From Ceratobasidium sp. AG-K (taxonomy: Eukaryota; Basidiomycota; Agaricomycetes; Cantharellales; Ceratobasidiaceae): a stretch of 64,000 nt of DNA. Positions 1-10,783 of this stretch are shown piece by piece. Below the pieces are notes generated by a model. It was not told where the DNA came from. It saw nothing but the letters and a program-made list of their open reading frames with translations, and ran no database searches. The position numbers and the translations under genes were made by a program. How positions within the stretch are numbered: position 1 is the stretch's first letter; every line of letters begins with the position of its first letter. The stretch covers positions 868,001 to 932,000 of the forward strand of contig JAWNGF010000012.1 of the NCBI GenBank assembly GCA_037039685.1. The letters run 5' to 3'.

Positions 1-1528
1 TCGTTCCGGAGGCCCGACTCGCAAAACATCTTCCTACGTCCTCACAGAATCAGTTTAAGGGTGGACTCGGGGTTGACCTAGCTCGAGTGCCTCGGATTTG
101 CGCTGACACCAAAACAACCGACGGGTTCATCGGGAACTCAGGGCATTATAGACCGACCCCTCAGTCCGGTGCAGCCCCGCTAATAAGGCTACACGTTACT
201 CGTCGGCGCCTTCTGAGAGAACGGCCAGCCAAGAACCTGGACCCGTTCCGTCTGTGCCTAGACTCGCTCGGATGCCACATTAATCCAATGGAGCAACTTT
301 ATTGAGAAACCAGTCTACTGCTACACGTACAGGCTTTGCCGGACGGCCGCCTTTGAATCCATAACCCTCGTTGAACCCAAAGGCATCAGGAAGAGGTTGA
401 CTATATCCGGAAGTCGCAGGCTCTATTTTTCTCGCGCCACCACGGCGAGTTGCAGTCGAAGCTCGAGCCATTGCAGGTGTTGATCGAGGGTGCCAGGTCT
501 GTTGGTAGTTTTATACTGGTGGTGAACCAAATGATGCACGTGTCCGGTGCCGTTCTGGCTGTTCAATGTACATTATGCACCATACCGTTGGGGAATGAGC
601 AATCAACCTCTCGAGATTACGTCCCAGGAACACAAGCGCCTCACGGTTGTCACTCACGTCAATAACATTGTGCCTGGTTCCGCTCAAGACGCTCTCGACC
701 TGGCGTGGGCTGAACGAATGTCGTTCGCGGCCCGCGACTGCGCGGTGAGTCTTCCAAGTGAGCCAAGGTCCTCTAGTGGGAGATCTCCTTGGGAGGTACG
801 GCGCAGTGATCATAGTTGAGGCTAGGTCCAAATGTTGGTTGAACCTTTCGGGCATTGTTCACGTGATATGCTCTCACAAATATGTGAACCCTGACAGTGG
901 ACTTCTCAGATTACAGCAGTTGCGTTCATGACCAAGAATGACCAAGATTAGTCTACAGCTCCGTTTTCGCTCTGTGCACACTGCAGGGTAGTTGTATGAT
1001 GCAAAATTGCAACCCGTTCTTTGAAATGAAACTAGTTTTGTATGGTGATTTTTATTCAAAGGGTCGGATAAGTGGTTTGGGGTTTATGAACCGGGTGGCT
1101 AGGCGTCCAGCCTCTAACCTCAAAATGGTCCCCGAGTATAGGGCTGTTATCCGGCTAGGTTATTGATGCAAAATAGAGGTACAGTGATAGGTGACTTAGT
1201 TCAATTGAATAAAACTGGAAAATCCACACGCTCGGAATGAGTGAGATCTTATTTTCTACAAACTACATAGCAAGTTCGTTTCCCTCATGTAATTATCAAA
1301 TATTCGCGTAGCCGGTGGGACTGTGGAAAAGTAGTGGAAAAGTAGCATACATTTGCGGCTCCCGTTGCTAACTAGCCGAAGGAGCTAAGCGTCAAGTCAC
1401 ACTTTTCGCAGCTACACGATGTTGTATTCGTTCATTTACAATATCATACTATACAGCTAAACCACGCTCTTTGTCTTCTGTTTTGCCTCCCATGCCAAGG
1501 TCAACGCCGACATTGGGTGAACACTATC
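1..1528. other. Left flank, no supported gene
   Basis: I see no convincing gene here. On the minus strand a short ATG-initiated frame (471 down to 280, 63 residues, Arg/Ala-rich start) could be the first exon of a gene running off the left edge, but no homology or clear splice donor supports it. Another minus-strand frame (855-511) has no recognisable motif. The stretch 860-1528 is probably the downstream region of the kinase pseudogene. Confidence 0.3.
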
Positions 1529-2751
1529 CTACGAGCTGGAGCTGAACATAGTTGCCAGTGACTCGCCTAGCACAGGTTTACGGTGCCAACGCAGCCGTTC
1601 CCACTCTGGATCGAATTTGGCAACCCCGTTGGGGATATCGCCCACCAAGTCAAATACCAATTGGCGTAGGTCCGTTGCGGTTGGGCGCAGGCTCGTTGAG
1701 TAGAAACGAGGGGATTTGACTAATCCAGACGCAAGATAAGTTGAATATCCGACCACCCACTGTTTGAGATATGGGTGGGGCTCTAGTCCGTCGAAAATGT
1801 ATTCAGGGTCGAGGAGCAGTGCTCTCTTGCCACCCCCACCTATCATCATGCCACCATCTTCGAAAAAAGAGTCGAACACTGATGTCAGGACGTATGAGAG
1901 CTTGTTGGCCTTGAAATTCGAATAAGAAATCAAGAGGAACCAGTATATCACCCAGAATATTGACTCCAAGTCATCATCCAGGCGGTGAGGAGGCTGGCGT
2001 TTCTGTCGCAAGAGCCTGCTAGAAATGAACTGCCATGTTCCCTGTGTATAGGCTCGGTGTAAGGTCAAGTCGGGAAGCAGAGGATAATACAAGTACCGTT
2101 AGCGTGTGAGGGCCCAACTTCAGGTTTGCAACTGAGATCGAGAACTCCCAGTCGATCATATATGCCTTTCGATTACCAGTTTCCGGGTTCCGCACAAGGA
2201 TCACGTTGTTGGCACTGATGTCCCGGTGAAGTCTTCCACATAGCTCGTGTGCGTCTACCACAGCTGTCATCGAGTCGTCACAAAATCAGTAAGGTAAAAA
2301 TACGATACCGCGAGACTGACCATCATACATGTCTCTTGCAGCTGAGAGTAGTTCCTTCATGTCTTTGTGCTCGCTCAGGCTGCATCCGACTGTTTTTGAG
2401 ACCATGCGATAGTGGCAGCTTCGAACGATTCTTTCGCTGAGTTTTGATATACTAAGCGATCGCTTGACCCACGGCTTGTGTATAAATTCCTGTGTGGTTG
2501 TGCTCTGAGGGGCTGGGTTCAATATGATAGTGAGCCTCATGGAATTGTTTGATCATGGAAATTAGGTACCAGACGTGAGGCCAGAAAGGACGTCACCGTG
2601 ACAGTCAATCTCCGGAACATTCCGAAATTCATGACTTCTCAGCTCTTGACTAATATCTCCTTCGCGCTCGGTTCCAGGCATATCTTTTCGCCATGTGTCT
2701 TTCAGGAATCGCACCTCGAAGGAGTCAGCGTCGATGGCCCAATAGCCTCTA

Positions 2752-2998
2752 CATCAGCAAAAACCCGCTGGGATATGGAGTGATTTAGAGTGATTTCAGG
2801 AAAGGACTATGCTTACAGTGGTTTGGAGCGCTTTCAAGCCATTTCAATTCCGCCAATTCGGATTTCAGGGTCTTTGGAGTAGCGGAAATAGGAGCCCCTG
2901 AATTTGGAGTGCTCCAAAGCGGTCCAAATCACTCAAAGCATAGTCGGTTTCCCATATCACTTCAAAGCACTCCAAATCCTGGCGGGTTTTTGCTGATG
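2752..2998. mobile_element. MITE-1, 247 bp, TA duplication, inside the kinase
   Basis: This is a small non-autonomous DNA element. Its ends are inverted repeats beginning CATCAGCAAAAACCCGC, extending about 30 bp with a few mismatches, and it is flanked by TA (2750-2751 and 2999-3000). It has no ORF of its own. Removing the element plus one TA joins the kinase motifs CRGT and RGYWAID in frame, which fixes both borders. The TA duplication suggests mobilisation by a Tc1/mariner-type transposase, which is inference. It shares the TIR core TCAGCAAAAA and the internal word GTGCTCCAAAGCG with the element at 63554-63740. Confidence 0.85.
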
Positions 2999-3872
2999 TA
3001 GTGCCCCGACAGGCGACCGACTTGGGTATGTCCATAGGCTTTGAGATTATATACCGTTTGACACCACCATGTGCCGGAATCGATACAATCGAAATCTGTC
3101 CAGGATCGTAGTGTCTCTCGAGCGCTTTGTTTGGCTCCTCGGGCTTGTCATCCCCAATTCCTAGCTCGAAGCATGATCTACCCTTCACCTCAGCTGCAAA
3201 CGCTGTGACATGCTCTCTGTCGGTATCTTCCTGCACCGTTGTATTGAATCCATGGCGTTCTGCATCAAGGTGATCAAGGCGCCACAAGAACTGGCAAAGG
3301 GGACCAGGTTCCTCGCAGCAGTCAAAAGCTGCAGAAACGACTGGACCAGCACAGTCCCATCAAATAAATCGCATGGAAGTACCCGACATTGTTAATGAGA
3401 ATGCAAACCAGCGATGTTGCTTGGCAAGAAGTTCAGTTGCATAGTAGATGTTCTGACCAAGGCTCTGACACCTTCTTTGGGCGTCAGAAGGCAGGTCGCA
3501 GGCAGGGGTGCTAAAGTCAAAGGCAATGAACTCATTGCTACTGTCCCGGAAACAGTCCTTGGATTGGGTCTTGGTGACTCTGACAAAAAGCTCCATTACT
3601 CCAAAGTTGGCAAAGGTGTCCCATGAACCCGCCTGTTGTGTATATTGAGCTTCTAACCCATTGGGATATAAAATAATGTCAGGTTTAGAAAAACCAGCTT
3701 TGTTGCTCTGCTCAGCAGCCTTGCGGCAGGGGACAAACTTGAACTTGTTGGCCAATTTGTTCAGGGCAGTAATCTAAATGGACAGGTCAGTAATGAACTA
3801 GATGTCAATCTTGGACCCTCATTACCATTGGTTTGTAGAGATTGCTCTCTGTTACGGGTTTGGTGGGAATAT

Positions 3873-4328
3873 TGTTGTAAGCTACTTCTTGGTGGGTGTG
3901 AGACAAGCTGCAAGGGAGAGTGGACGGCACTAAGACCTAAGTGACCTCTTGAACCGCAACACACTTAAGTGTCTGTAGGCTCTAAAGGGTAGGGGTGGTT
4001 CTAAGTGTCACTCGAAGGGGATGTTTCATGAGACAAAACAAGCTGGGGTTACCAGGCTTGTTGGTCCTCTATATATATTCAAAAAGGCAGCCAAGTCATA
4101 CAGAATGCAGCCACATGAGTCAAAGCAGTCAACCAGTCAGGAGTGTCCATGTGAGTCATGCTGTATGAACAGACATGACTTGTACAATAGCACAGCCGCG
4201 TTACACAATGTAACAGAACAACCACAAGAATGTGGCAACACAGCACAGGGAACAGAAAGACAATACAAGACAAGTTACAGACAGGGGAGGCAACAGACAA
4301 GTCCAATGGAGGGAGCTGGCTCATGACA
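3873..4328 (-). mobile_element. Solo LTR, family A (in kinase exon 1)
   Basis: A 456-bp family-A LTR in reverse orientation (TGTTGTAAGC to CTCATGACA), with the TATA/self-primer block of the family in its middle. It has perfect 5-bp target duplications AATAT (3868-3872 and 4329-4333) and no internal region, so it is the product of LTR-LTR recombination. It interrupts the first recognisable exon of the kinase. Confidence 0.93.
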
Positions 4329-4361
4329 AATATCCTGGAACAATCCTGCAGGGGACGGCAT

Positions 4362-4890
4362 TCAGCCAAGAAGCTTGGCGTTCAGGGGTAGAAATGCCTG
4401 GAGCCATTGCTCTACTGGCATGGGGCCCAGACCCTATCTTGTAAATTCAAGGGCCAATTGATTGTATGTCTCTTTGACCTTGAGGCTTCCAGTGGTACAT
4501 CCCCCAGAACAATTTTTGGTCTTGGAATATGGTGTGTGCTTATCCATCAAACCCAGAGTTGTTGTTGGGGTAACTATGGTTCCTACGGGCCAAAGGAGAG
4601 ACAAGGTAGAGTGGATTACGATGCTGTATATCAAGCAGAGGAAGCCAGTTGTGGTGGAATATAAGCTGGCTTTGTAGTCAATTTATGGATGGTTTTGGGA
4701 CAACTCACGTGACATTGTCCCATGTATCCCTCAGCAGGGAACCCTTTCGAGTCACAACATGTCAACAAACAATATGGAGATGGCACCTAGTATCTGTGAT
4801 GTGTTCAAAGTTAACGCAGTTGTTACATTTTGTGAAATTTATGGCCTGGTGCTTGTTAAGGAGAACATCCAAGCCTTTGGCTCATCTGAA
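4362..4890. other. Intergenic stretch, no gene seen
   Basis: This lies between the kinase start and the foldback element. Short frames on both strands (for example 4407-4664 plus) have no recognisable motif, and no repeat shared with the rest of the window was seen. Confidence 0.4.
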
Positions 4891-5989
4891 AACCTGTAAA
4901 TACCTAGACAGGGATATATATCACTAGCTAGCATATATAGGTCCCCTAGCTGAAATGGAAAGGTCCTGTGTTTATAGCAGTATGTAGCACCAACTGCAGT
5001 GAGCTGAGTGTATCTGGTGTCACATACCCCCAGCTAGCATGCTATAATGGCTATGTTGTGCTAGATTGCTGCTAGCTAGTGCTATATGATGCTAGCTGGT
5101 GCTAGGTACTGCTCTGGTCTGGGGGGGACAAATATGGTAATGGACAGAACAATTTTGGACATGACTAAGCACTGACTAATCAGTGGCTGTGTCAATTTGC
5201 CAAATGAAATATTTTTCAAATGCTTAGTCACATTGGCAATTTTGATCATACTTTTGAACCAGCCATGGGTTCTCTGTCCCCTGTGCACCAATGTGGCTAA
5301 ATGCTACAAAATACCCCCAGGTGAATCAAAGGGGTGATGCAGGGGGTGGGAAACAGGGGTAATTGAGCAGTCCAAGGGAGTCAAAGGGACTTCATCTCAA
5401 AGTCATGTGCAGCACTCTCAGATTGGCTAAATCATTTTCCAGTTGAGGAATTTCCAATTATGCTAAATTTGGTCAACAGGTGCTCCTGATCTTTTTGATT
5501 ACAGATCAACCACTCAAACCTTATTTGGACCAGAAATGATTGCAAAAAGGCGAAATACTTTCCCACAGCCGAGTTTTTTTGATGAAACATTACCTAATAT
5601 GGACTAATTTGATGCAACAATCAATTAGAATCCAGATTGATGTGCTTGATGTTCAACACCATTTCCCCTTGTAGACTTGCACAGCCACTGCTTAGTCAGT
5701 GCTTAGTCATGTCCAAAATTGTTCTGTCCATTACCATATTTGTCCCCCCAGACTGGAGCAGTACCTAGCACCAGCTAGCACCAGCTAGCATCATATAGCA
5801 ATAGCTAGCAGCAATCTAGCACAACATAGCCATTGTAGCATGCTAGCTGGGGGTATGTGACACCAGATACACTCAGCTCACCACACTTGGTGCTACATAC
5901 TGCAATAAACACAGGACCTTTCCATTTCAGCTAGGGGACCTATATATGCTAGCTAGTGATATATATCCCTGTCTAGGTATTTACAGGTT
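4891..5989. mobile_element. Foldback/long-TIR element, 1.1 kb
   Basis: Two arms of about 300 bp (4891-5192 and 5683-5989) are inverted copies of each other with only scattered differences by eye. They enclose a loop of about 490 bp. The ends read AACCTGTAAATACC and its complement. The arms are rich in GCTAGC-type words, and no transposase ORF is present, so the element is non-autonomous. No clear target duplication was found. Part of the loop (around 5292-5340) resembles 8810-8845. Confidence 0.8.
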
Positions 5990-6134
5990 CCCAGAAGCTA
6001 TCCCCAAACGATATGGGGATATTCCAACAATCCCAATGTGCACAAAATAACATTCTGGAGAATAAATATGTTTTATTGGGACTAACTGTTTGTATAGTAT
6101 GAATTAAATCCAAAGTGGTGCACCTTGGCAACCC

Positions 6135-6365
6135 TCACTGTTGGCAGAGTGAGAAAGGAGTACTAAACCACTCCTCATTGTTTTTCAATACAAAATCCGT
6201 GCGCTGATCCATTAGCTCCAGTCTGCACTCTTCCTCTTCTTGACATGTCATCACACCCTCTGCCAGCAAATCAGAGTTGATATGGTCAAGGATCCCAGGT
6301 GAAAGTTTGTTGAATGCCATCTTGAGTATAGGATTTGATATGATTTCCCCTGTGCGCCATTCTTT
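6135..6365 (-). pseudogene. Unidentified ORF relic, copy 1
   Basis: A minus-strand fragment containing LELMDQRTDF preceded by an acidic CQEEEEC segment. It is related to the fragment at 6777-7082 (LELMDEWTEF). I do not recognise the family; it is probably a decayed transposon or multicopy gene. The surroundings have many stops. Confidence 0.4.
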
Positions 6366-6776
6366 TTGTTGCAGGGTACAGTCTTGGTTGATGGTTGGTT
6401 GGACTTAGAGATGAGGGCTTTGGCATTTTTATCCAGTATTTCAGGCTCTAAAAGTTTAGGCTCACTTCTGTGGATGTTTCTGTGTGAGATATCTGGCTAA
6501 GCCAAGCATGATCAAAGTCAAGCGTAAGTTCAGGAAATCCAAAAATGCATCATGTGAGTGGTTCTCACATATCTTTGTTCAAACTTGTGTCCTTAGCACT
6601 TCACTAAACTTGGGCAATGACTTGTTTTCTTGCAAGCCAAAGATTATTCTAACCTTGTTCAATAATTGAACCAAAATATCCCCAGCAAGAATAGTATCTG
6701 GAACAAATCATCATTCACATCAGATCCCACTTTTCACTTGGACCGCTTCAAGGGAGGCACCCTCAGAATCTAAGTG

Positions 6777-7082
6777 CTATTGACGTTTTAGATATAATGC
6801 CCAAGAAATTTTACATTGATGCACCATGCACAGGCCACTTTTAATGATCACATAACATAAACAGAGCCATGAACCACTGTTTGTTGCTCTGTAACCAAAC
6901 TCTGTCCACTCATCCATCAGCTCCAGTTGGTACTTCTCCACCTCTTCCCACATCATCACATAGCCCAACAGTGACCTGATAAGTTTGATTATCTCAGGTG
7001 CAAACCTAGCATTCAGCACAGTGTTAGAGCCATTCCAGCTGTGCACCAGTCCTTTTTGCTGTGGGGGTATGATCTTGGTCAA
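6777..7082 (-). pseudogene. Unidentified ORF relic, copy 2
   Basis: A 101-residue minus-strand frame sharing an N-terminal QQK start, a hydrophobic middle and the LELMD(E)WTEF motif with the relic at 6135-6365. The pair suggests a duplicated or dispersed coding sequence. No domain is recognised, and it may be part of an old DNA transposon. Confidence 0.4.
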
Positions 7083-7283
7083 GGGTTGATGAACAGCCAG
7101 GTCAACAAGGAAGAGAGCAATGACCTTGATCAGATACTACCATATAAAGACCCAGTTTGTTATCAAAATGGCTGTAAGCTTATGCATGCCAACTTCAATA
7201 CTCAATTTGTTGACAGGTATGTCACCTGGATTCCCACTTTGGGTGCATAAAAGAATGGAAGCATCAGATTGTATCAACAAAAG

Positions 7284-8282
7284 TGTTATGACCTGCACCC
7301 CTCCATGCACTCTGTCTCCAGTCTGCTGACCGTATGTTTCCTTTGTCTGGTTCTTCCTTTGTTCTGGCTCCCTCTTGTTCTGTTTCCTTTGTTCTTGGAC
7401 AGCCTTATGCTGCTTCTTTTCTCTTTTGTCCTGCAGCTTCATGTCTTGGCAAGTCATGTTCCCTTATAGGATATGATTCATAGAGCATCCTGATTGGCTG
7501 ACTTGTATGACTTGTTCTCTTGGTGTGAGTCATACTCATGCCTTTTCTGAATATATATTGAGGTGACAATGTTGCAACCCAACACTATGATGGTTGCCAA
7601 ATGTAACTGTATGTGTGCAAGTCAAGACTTTAGAGAGACTTGGCACCTGAAGAACTGTGAACTGTAGACTGTGAATGGCACTAAGACCTGAGGATCCAAG
7701 GTAACCCTGAGGGAAACCCAGTGAAGGACTGTTTGTTGGGGAAATGACAAGGCAAAACAAGATGGGGATACCATGCTTGTTGTCACCTCATTATATATTC
7801 AGAAAAAAGACATGAGTCATACTCATGCCAAGAAATGAGTCATACAAACTATCCAATTAGAAAGCTCTATGAGTCATGTTCTATAAAGGAACATGACTTG
7901 CCAAGAAAGGAAGTCACAAGACAAAAGAAAAAAGAAGCAGCCTAAGGCTGCACACAAGAGAACACAGATAACAAAGGAAGCACGTACAAAGGAGAATGTA
8001 AGAAATAGAGACACAAGGAAGGCAAACAAGGGTCCAAGTCCATTGGAGGGGCCTGGGGTCACAACAGACAACAAGCATGGTATCCCCATCTTGTTTTGCC
8101 CTGTCATTTTTGCCCAACAAACAGTCTCTCACTGGGTTTTCCTCAGGCTTACATTAGATCCTCTAGTCTTTGTGCTGTCCATAGTCTTTAGTTAATGGTC
8201 TTTTGGGTGCCAAGTCTGTTTGAGTTGTGACTTGTGCACATACAGTTACAGTTGGCAACCATCATAGTGTTGGGTTGCAACA
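7284..8282 (+). mobile_element. Family-B LTR, split by another LTR
   Basis: A full-length family-B LTR (about 497 bp without the insert), from TGTTATGACC to GGGTTGCAACA. It is cut at 7569/8067 by an inverted family-B LTR. Its outer flanks do not match (AAAAG and TTGGC). The first bases after it, TTGGCAAAAC, resemble the family-B primer-binding site, so it may be a 5' LTR whose internal region was lost rather than a true solo LTR. Confidence 0.85.
7570..8066 (-). mobile_element. Solo LTR, family B, nested in a B LTR
   Basis: A 497-bp LTR, inverted (TGTTGCAACCC to GGTCACAACA), with a perfect 5-bp duplication GACAA (7565-7569 and 8067-8071). It was inserted just downstream of the TATA box of the host LTR. 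Confidence 0.93.
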
Positions 8283-9092
8283 TTGGCAAAACCATGAATT
8301 TTGCTGTAGTGTCATGCTTATACAGGACAATACAAGAGCACTACAGATACTACCCCATACTACAGCAAGGTATAGCATTGAATCTCACTCTACACTATAC
8401 CACATGTACACTACAGGTTATGTTAATCCACTACACTCCTATGTATGACACTACAGTACAGTGTGATGAATACAGTCAGTATCTGTTTTTAACACTATCA
8501 TAAGCACAAGCAAATCTGATGGATCTCCCTTGGGCTTGTAAGCACCAAATTTCTTATGCTTGCTTGCTTGGATAAAGGAGCACTTGGGAGCACCCAAGTG
8601 GCTGTTCCATTGGTGCTTGTAGGTGCTCCTTTATCCAAGTGAGCACGCAGGAGCAAATTGGTGCTTGTTAGCACTGGAGGATTTTGTTGACAAGGTGTCC
8701 CAAATGTCACAAAAATGAGGTTCTACTAATTCGAAATGCTTAGTAATTTTTCAAATACTGATCAAACTCCTAAAATAGACATGAATTTCAAATTCTGAGT
8801 ATGTCAATACAGCTAAATGCTATAAAATACCCCCAGGGGTGATGACAGGCAGCCATGCAGGTCACAATATTGGTAGGCAGAAGGTGTGAGGGAGTTGAAA
8901 GCCCAGAAGTAACTTTGAGTTCAAGGCAGCTGTGTTGCACTCAGGTCTACAGTATTACATACAGGTGCACAACTATTTCCTTCTTTGCTAATGTAGTAAA
9001 ACTTTAAGTACATTTTAATCAATGCCAGTAACACTAACTGACAACTCAAAATTCTACACCAATACAACATTGAGCTGTAGTGCAGCAGGTAC
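8283..9092. other. Spacer before the composite element
   Basis: No gene is seen. It contains repeated CACTACA-type words at 8300-8460, a hairpin at 8534-8672, and at 8730-8850 a stretch resembling part of the loop of the foldback element at 4891-5989 (shared words include AAATACCCCCAGG). Confidence 0.5.
8534..8672. repeat. Imperfect hairpin, about 140 bp
   Basis: The inner arms TTGGATAAAGGAGCAC (8568-8583) and its exact complement (8623-8638) are flanked by further complementary words (AAGCACCAA and TTGGTGCTT). It could be a tiny palindromic transposon or a structured remnant. No target duplication is obvious. Confidence 0.6.
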
Positions 9093-9097
9093 AGTGT

Positions 9098-9571
9098 TGT
9101 TGTGACCCAAGGCCCCTCTGATGGACTTGGACTCTGTTTTACCTCCCTTGTTTCCTCCATTCTTTCATTCTCCTTTGTGTGTGCTTCCTTTGGTCCTTGT
9201 TTCCTTTGTTTGTGCGCAGCCTTAGGCTGCTTCCTTTCTCCTTTGTCTTGCAACTTCCTTTCTTGGCAAGTCATGTTTCTTTATAGGACATGACTCATAG
9301 AGCTTTCTGATTGGATAGTTTGTATGACTCATGTCTTTTCTGAATATATAATGAGGCAACAACAAGCATGGTATCCCCATCTTGTTTTGCCTTGTCATTT
9401 CCTCAACAAACAGTCCCTCACTGGGTTTCCCTCAGGGTTACCTTGGATCCTCAGCCCTCAGCACCATTCACAGTCTACAGTTCACAGCCCTTTGGGTGCC
9501 AAGCCTCTCTAAGTCTTAACTTGGGCACATACAGTTATAGTTGGCAATCATCACAGAGTTGGGTTGCAACA
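9098..9571 (+). repeat. 5' LTR of the composite B element
   Basis: 474 bp, TGTTGTGACCC to GGGTTGCAACA. Compared with the 3' LTR (62150-62646) it lacks about 23 bp around the repeated ATGACTCAT sites upstream of the TATA box. Confidence 0.93.
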
Positions 9572-9585
9572 TTGCAAAACAAGAT
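9345..9585 (+). promoter_or_regulatory. Family-B TATA, predicted RNA start, self-primer and PBS
   Basis: TATATA starts at 9345. The primer ATCTTGTTTTGC (9379-9390) begins 34 nt further on and is the exact complement of the primer-binding site GCAAAACAAGAT (9574-9585), which starts 2 nt after the LTR. In Tf1-like elements the first bases of the RNA fold back to this site and prime reverse transcription. Applying that mechanism here is inference from the pairing and the spacing. Confidence 0.8.
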
Positions 9586-9812
9586 TATTCCATGAGGAAA
9601 ATAGTCAACAGTCATCATAGCACCCTCAAAGGTCACATGGCAACTTGGGTGACCATTAATTTTTGCATTCCCATGCAATCAGACACCACATCAGATCTTT
9701 GAACCTTATTTTTTCGGCAATTGATATCTACTTGATGTCAGGTTCATCCAAAGAATAGTACTACAAAGGCAAATCCATGGCTTTGCAAGAATCAAGAAGG
9801 AATCCACCCTGA

Positions 9813-10286
9813 ATGGCTCAGCCCAAAGAAGGATGGACCAATCCCTTAAGACCAAGGGAAAGAACTACAAGACCCAATCCAATGGCAACTCCAGCCATGG
9901 GATCAATAAATCTTCCTGAACTCACAATGGCAGATTTAGAAGGATCTGGACCAGGAGAGCAAGGAGACAAGACACTAGAACAAATTGTAGGAATACCAGT
10001 GGCCCAGGAAACCATCACAACACTAGCACAAATGCAAGATGTCTTCAACCATACAACAGGTCACTTAGTGCATGTACTTGATGCATTTTTTCTTCAAATT
10101 CAACAAGATATGAGGGAGACAGGAGAAGATGTACAAACCTTACAAACAGGTGTCTACCGCCTTCAAGAAACAGGAGCCACAAAAAGCAACATTCATGCAC
10201 AAGATGAAGAAATAGAGCAAATCCTAAACATTGTAAATAGTATTGCAAAAATGCTTGAACCAAAGGAGGAGGAAGATGCTGAACAA
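9813..10286 (+). pseudogene. Family-B gag, N-terminal part
   Basis: It opens with ATG at 9813, about 230 nt after the primer-binding site, and runs 158 codons with a Gln/Glu-rich helical segment. It is then cut by A1 at 10287. The downstream gag parts lie at 17244-17276, 17741-18093, 25040-25092 and 25557-25948. The product would be the structural capsid protein of the retrotransposon particle. The N-terminal half carries no signature motif; identity rests on position and on the in-frame continuation. Confidence 0.8.
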
Positions 10287-10754
10287 TGTTGTGAGCCATG
10301 CTCTCACCATCAGACTTGTCTGCGTCTCATCCTCTCTCGTTGTTTGTGTTTGTGTTTGTGTTTGTTCTTTCCCCTTGTTTTCCTGCCGCATTGCCACCTT
10401 CTTGTGGTTATGTGTTACACTGTGTAACGCGGCTGTGCTTTGTACAAGTCATGTCTGTTCATACAGCATGACTCACATGGACACTCCTGATTGGTAGACT
10501 TGTTTGACCCTTGTGGCTGCTTTCTGTATGACTTGGCCGCCTCTTGAATATATATAGAGGACCAACAAGCCTGGTAACCCCAGCTTGTTTTGTCTTGTCA
10601 AAACATCCCCTCTGAGTGACACTTAGAACCACCCCTACCCTCAAGAGCCTACAGACGCTTAAGTGTGTTGCGGTTCAAGAGGTCACTTAGGTCTTAGTGC
10701 CGTCCACTCCCCATCGCGGCTTGTCTCATAGCCACCAAGAAGAAGCTTACAACA
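10287..10754 (+). repeat. A1 5' LTR
   Basis: 468 bp, TGTTGTGAGCC to GCTTACAACA. It contains an expanded TGTTTG microsatellite at about 10340-10366 that is shorter in the other family-A LTRs. Confidence 0.93.
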
Positions 10755-10768
10755 TTACAAAACAAGCT
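10549..10768 (+). promoter_or_regulatory. Family-A TATA, predicted RNA start, self-primer and PBS
   Basis: TATATATA starts at 10549 and the primer AGCTTGTTTTGT (10582-10593) 33 nt later. Its exact complement ACAAAACAAGCT (10757-10768) starts 2 nt after the LTR end. The same pair is present in A2 (42379-42390 with 42204-42215, minus strand) and A3 (46665-46676 with 46839-46850). A function as Tf1-type self-primer is inferred. Confidence 0.82.
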
Positions 10769-10783
10769 TAACAACATACAAAC

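Larger units (their letters stand above)
1529..4361 (-). pseudogene. FunK1-like fungal protein kinase, disrupted
   Basis: This is a serine/threonine kinase-like gene of the FunK1 family expanded in mushrooms and relatives; the cellular role of that family is poorly known. Exons on the minus strand are about 4361-3826, 3773-2570, 2512-2321, 2263-2097 and 2041-1529, separated by 52-57 nt GT-AG introns. Visible motifs in order are an N-terminal LYKPM segment, SKPMDIPKS, CRGT followed after the MITE by RGYWAID, HYRMV, the catalytic-loop HRDISANNV, the DFG-equivalent MIDWEFS, and GTWQFIS with DDDLESIF near the C-terminus. It is not functional as read. A solo LTR sits in exon 1, TGA (3360-3362) replaces a position where the family has Arg before WD, and a MITE splits the kinase core. 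The ATG at 4361 follows an in-frame stop, so the true start is uncertain. The DDDLESIF tail and the intron sizes make the family call firm. Confidence 0.85.

Noticed and set aside
1..860. Second kinase or other gene at the left edge
   Set aside because: Short frames only, with no family motif or consistent splice structure.
4021..4369. ORFs within the solo LTR at 3873-4328 and in other LTR copies
   Set aside because: The same short frames recur in every LTR-A copy and reflect the non-coding LTR sequence.
7284..9571. LTRs at 7284-8282 and 9098-9571 as the two ends of one short element
   Set aside because: Their outer flanks do not match, there is no coding sequence between them, and 9098-9571 pairs with 62150-62646 through AGTGT.
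10340..10366. CRISPR-like or satellite repeat
   Set aside because: A simple TGTTTG microsatellite expansion within an LTR.
9574..10768. tRNA-Met primer-binding site
   Set aside because: The sites lack the usual TGG start and instead match the element's own LTR over 12 nt.
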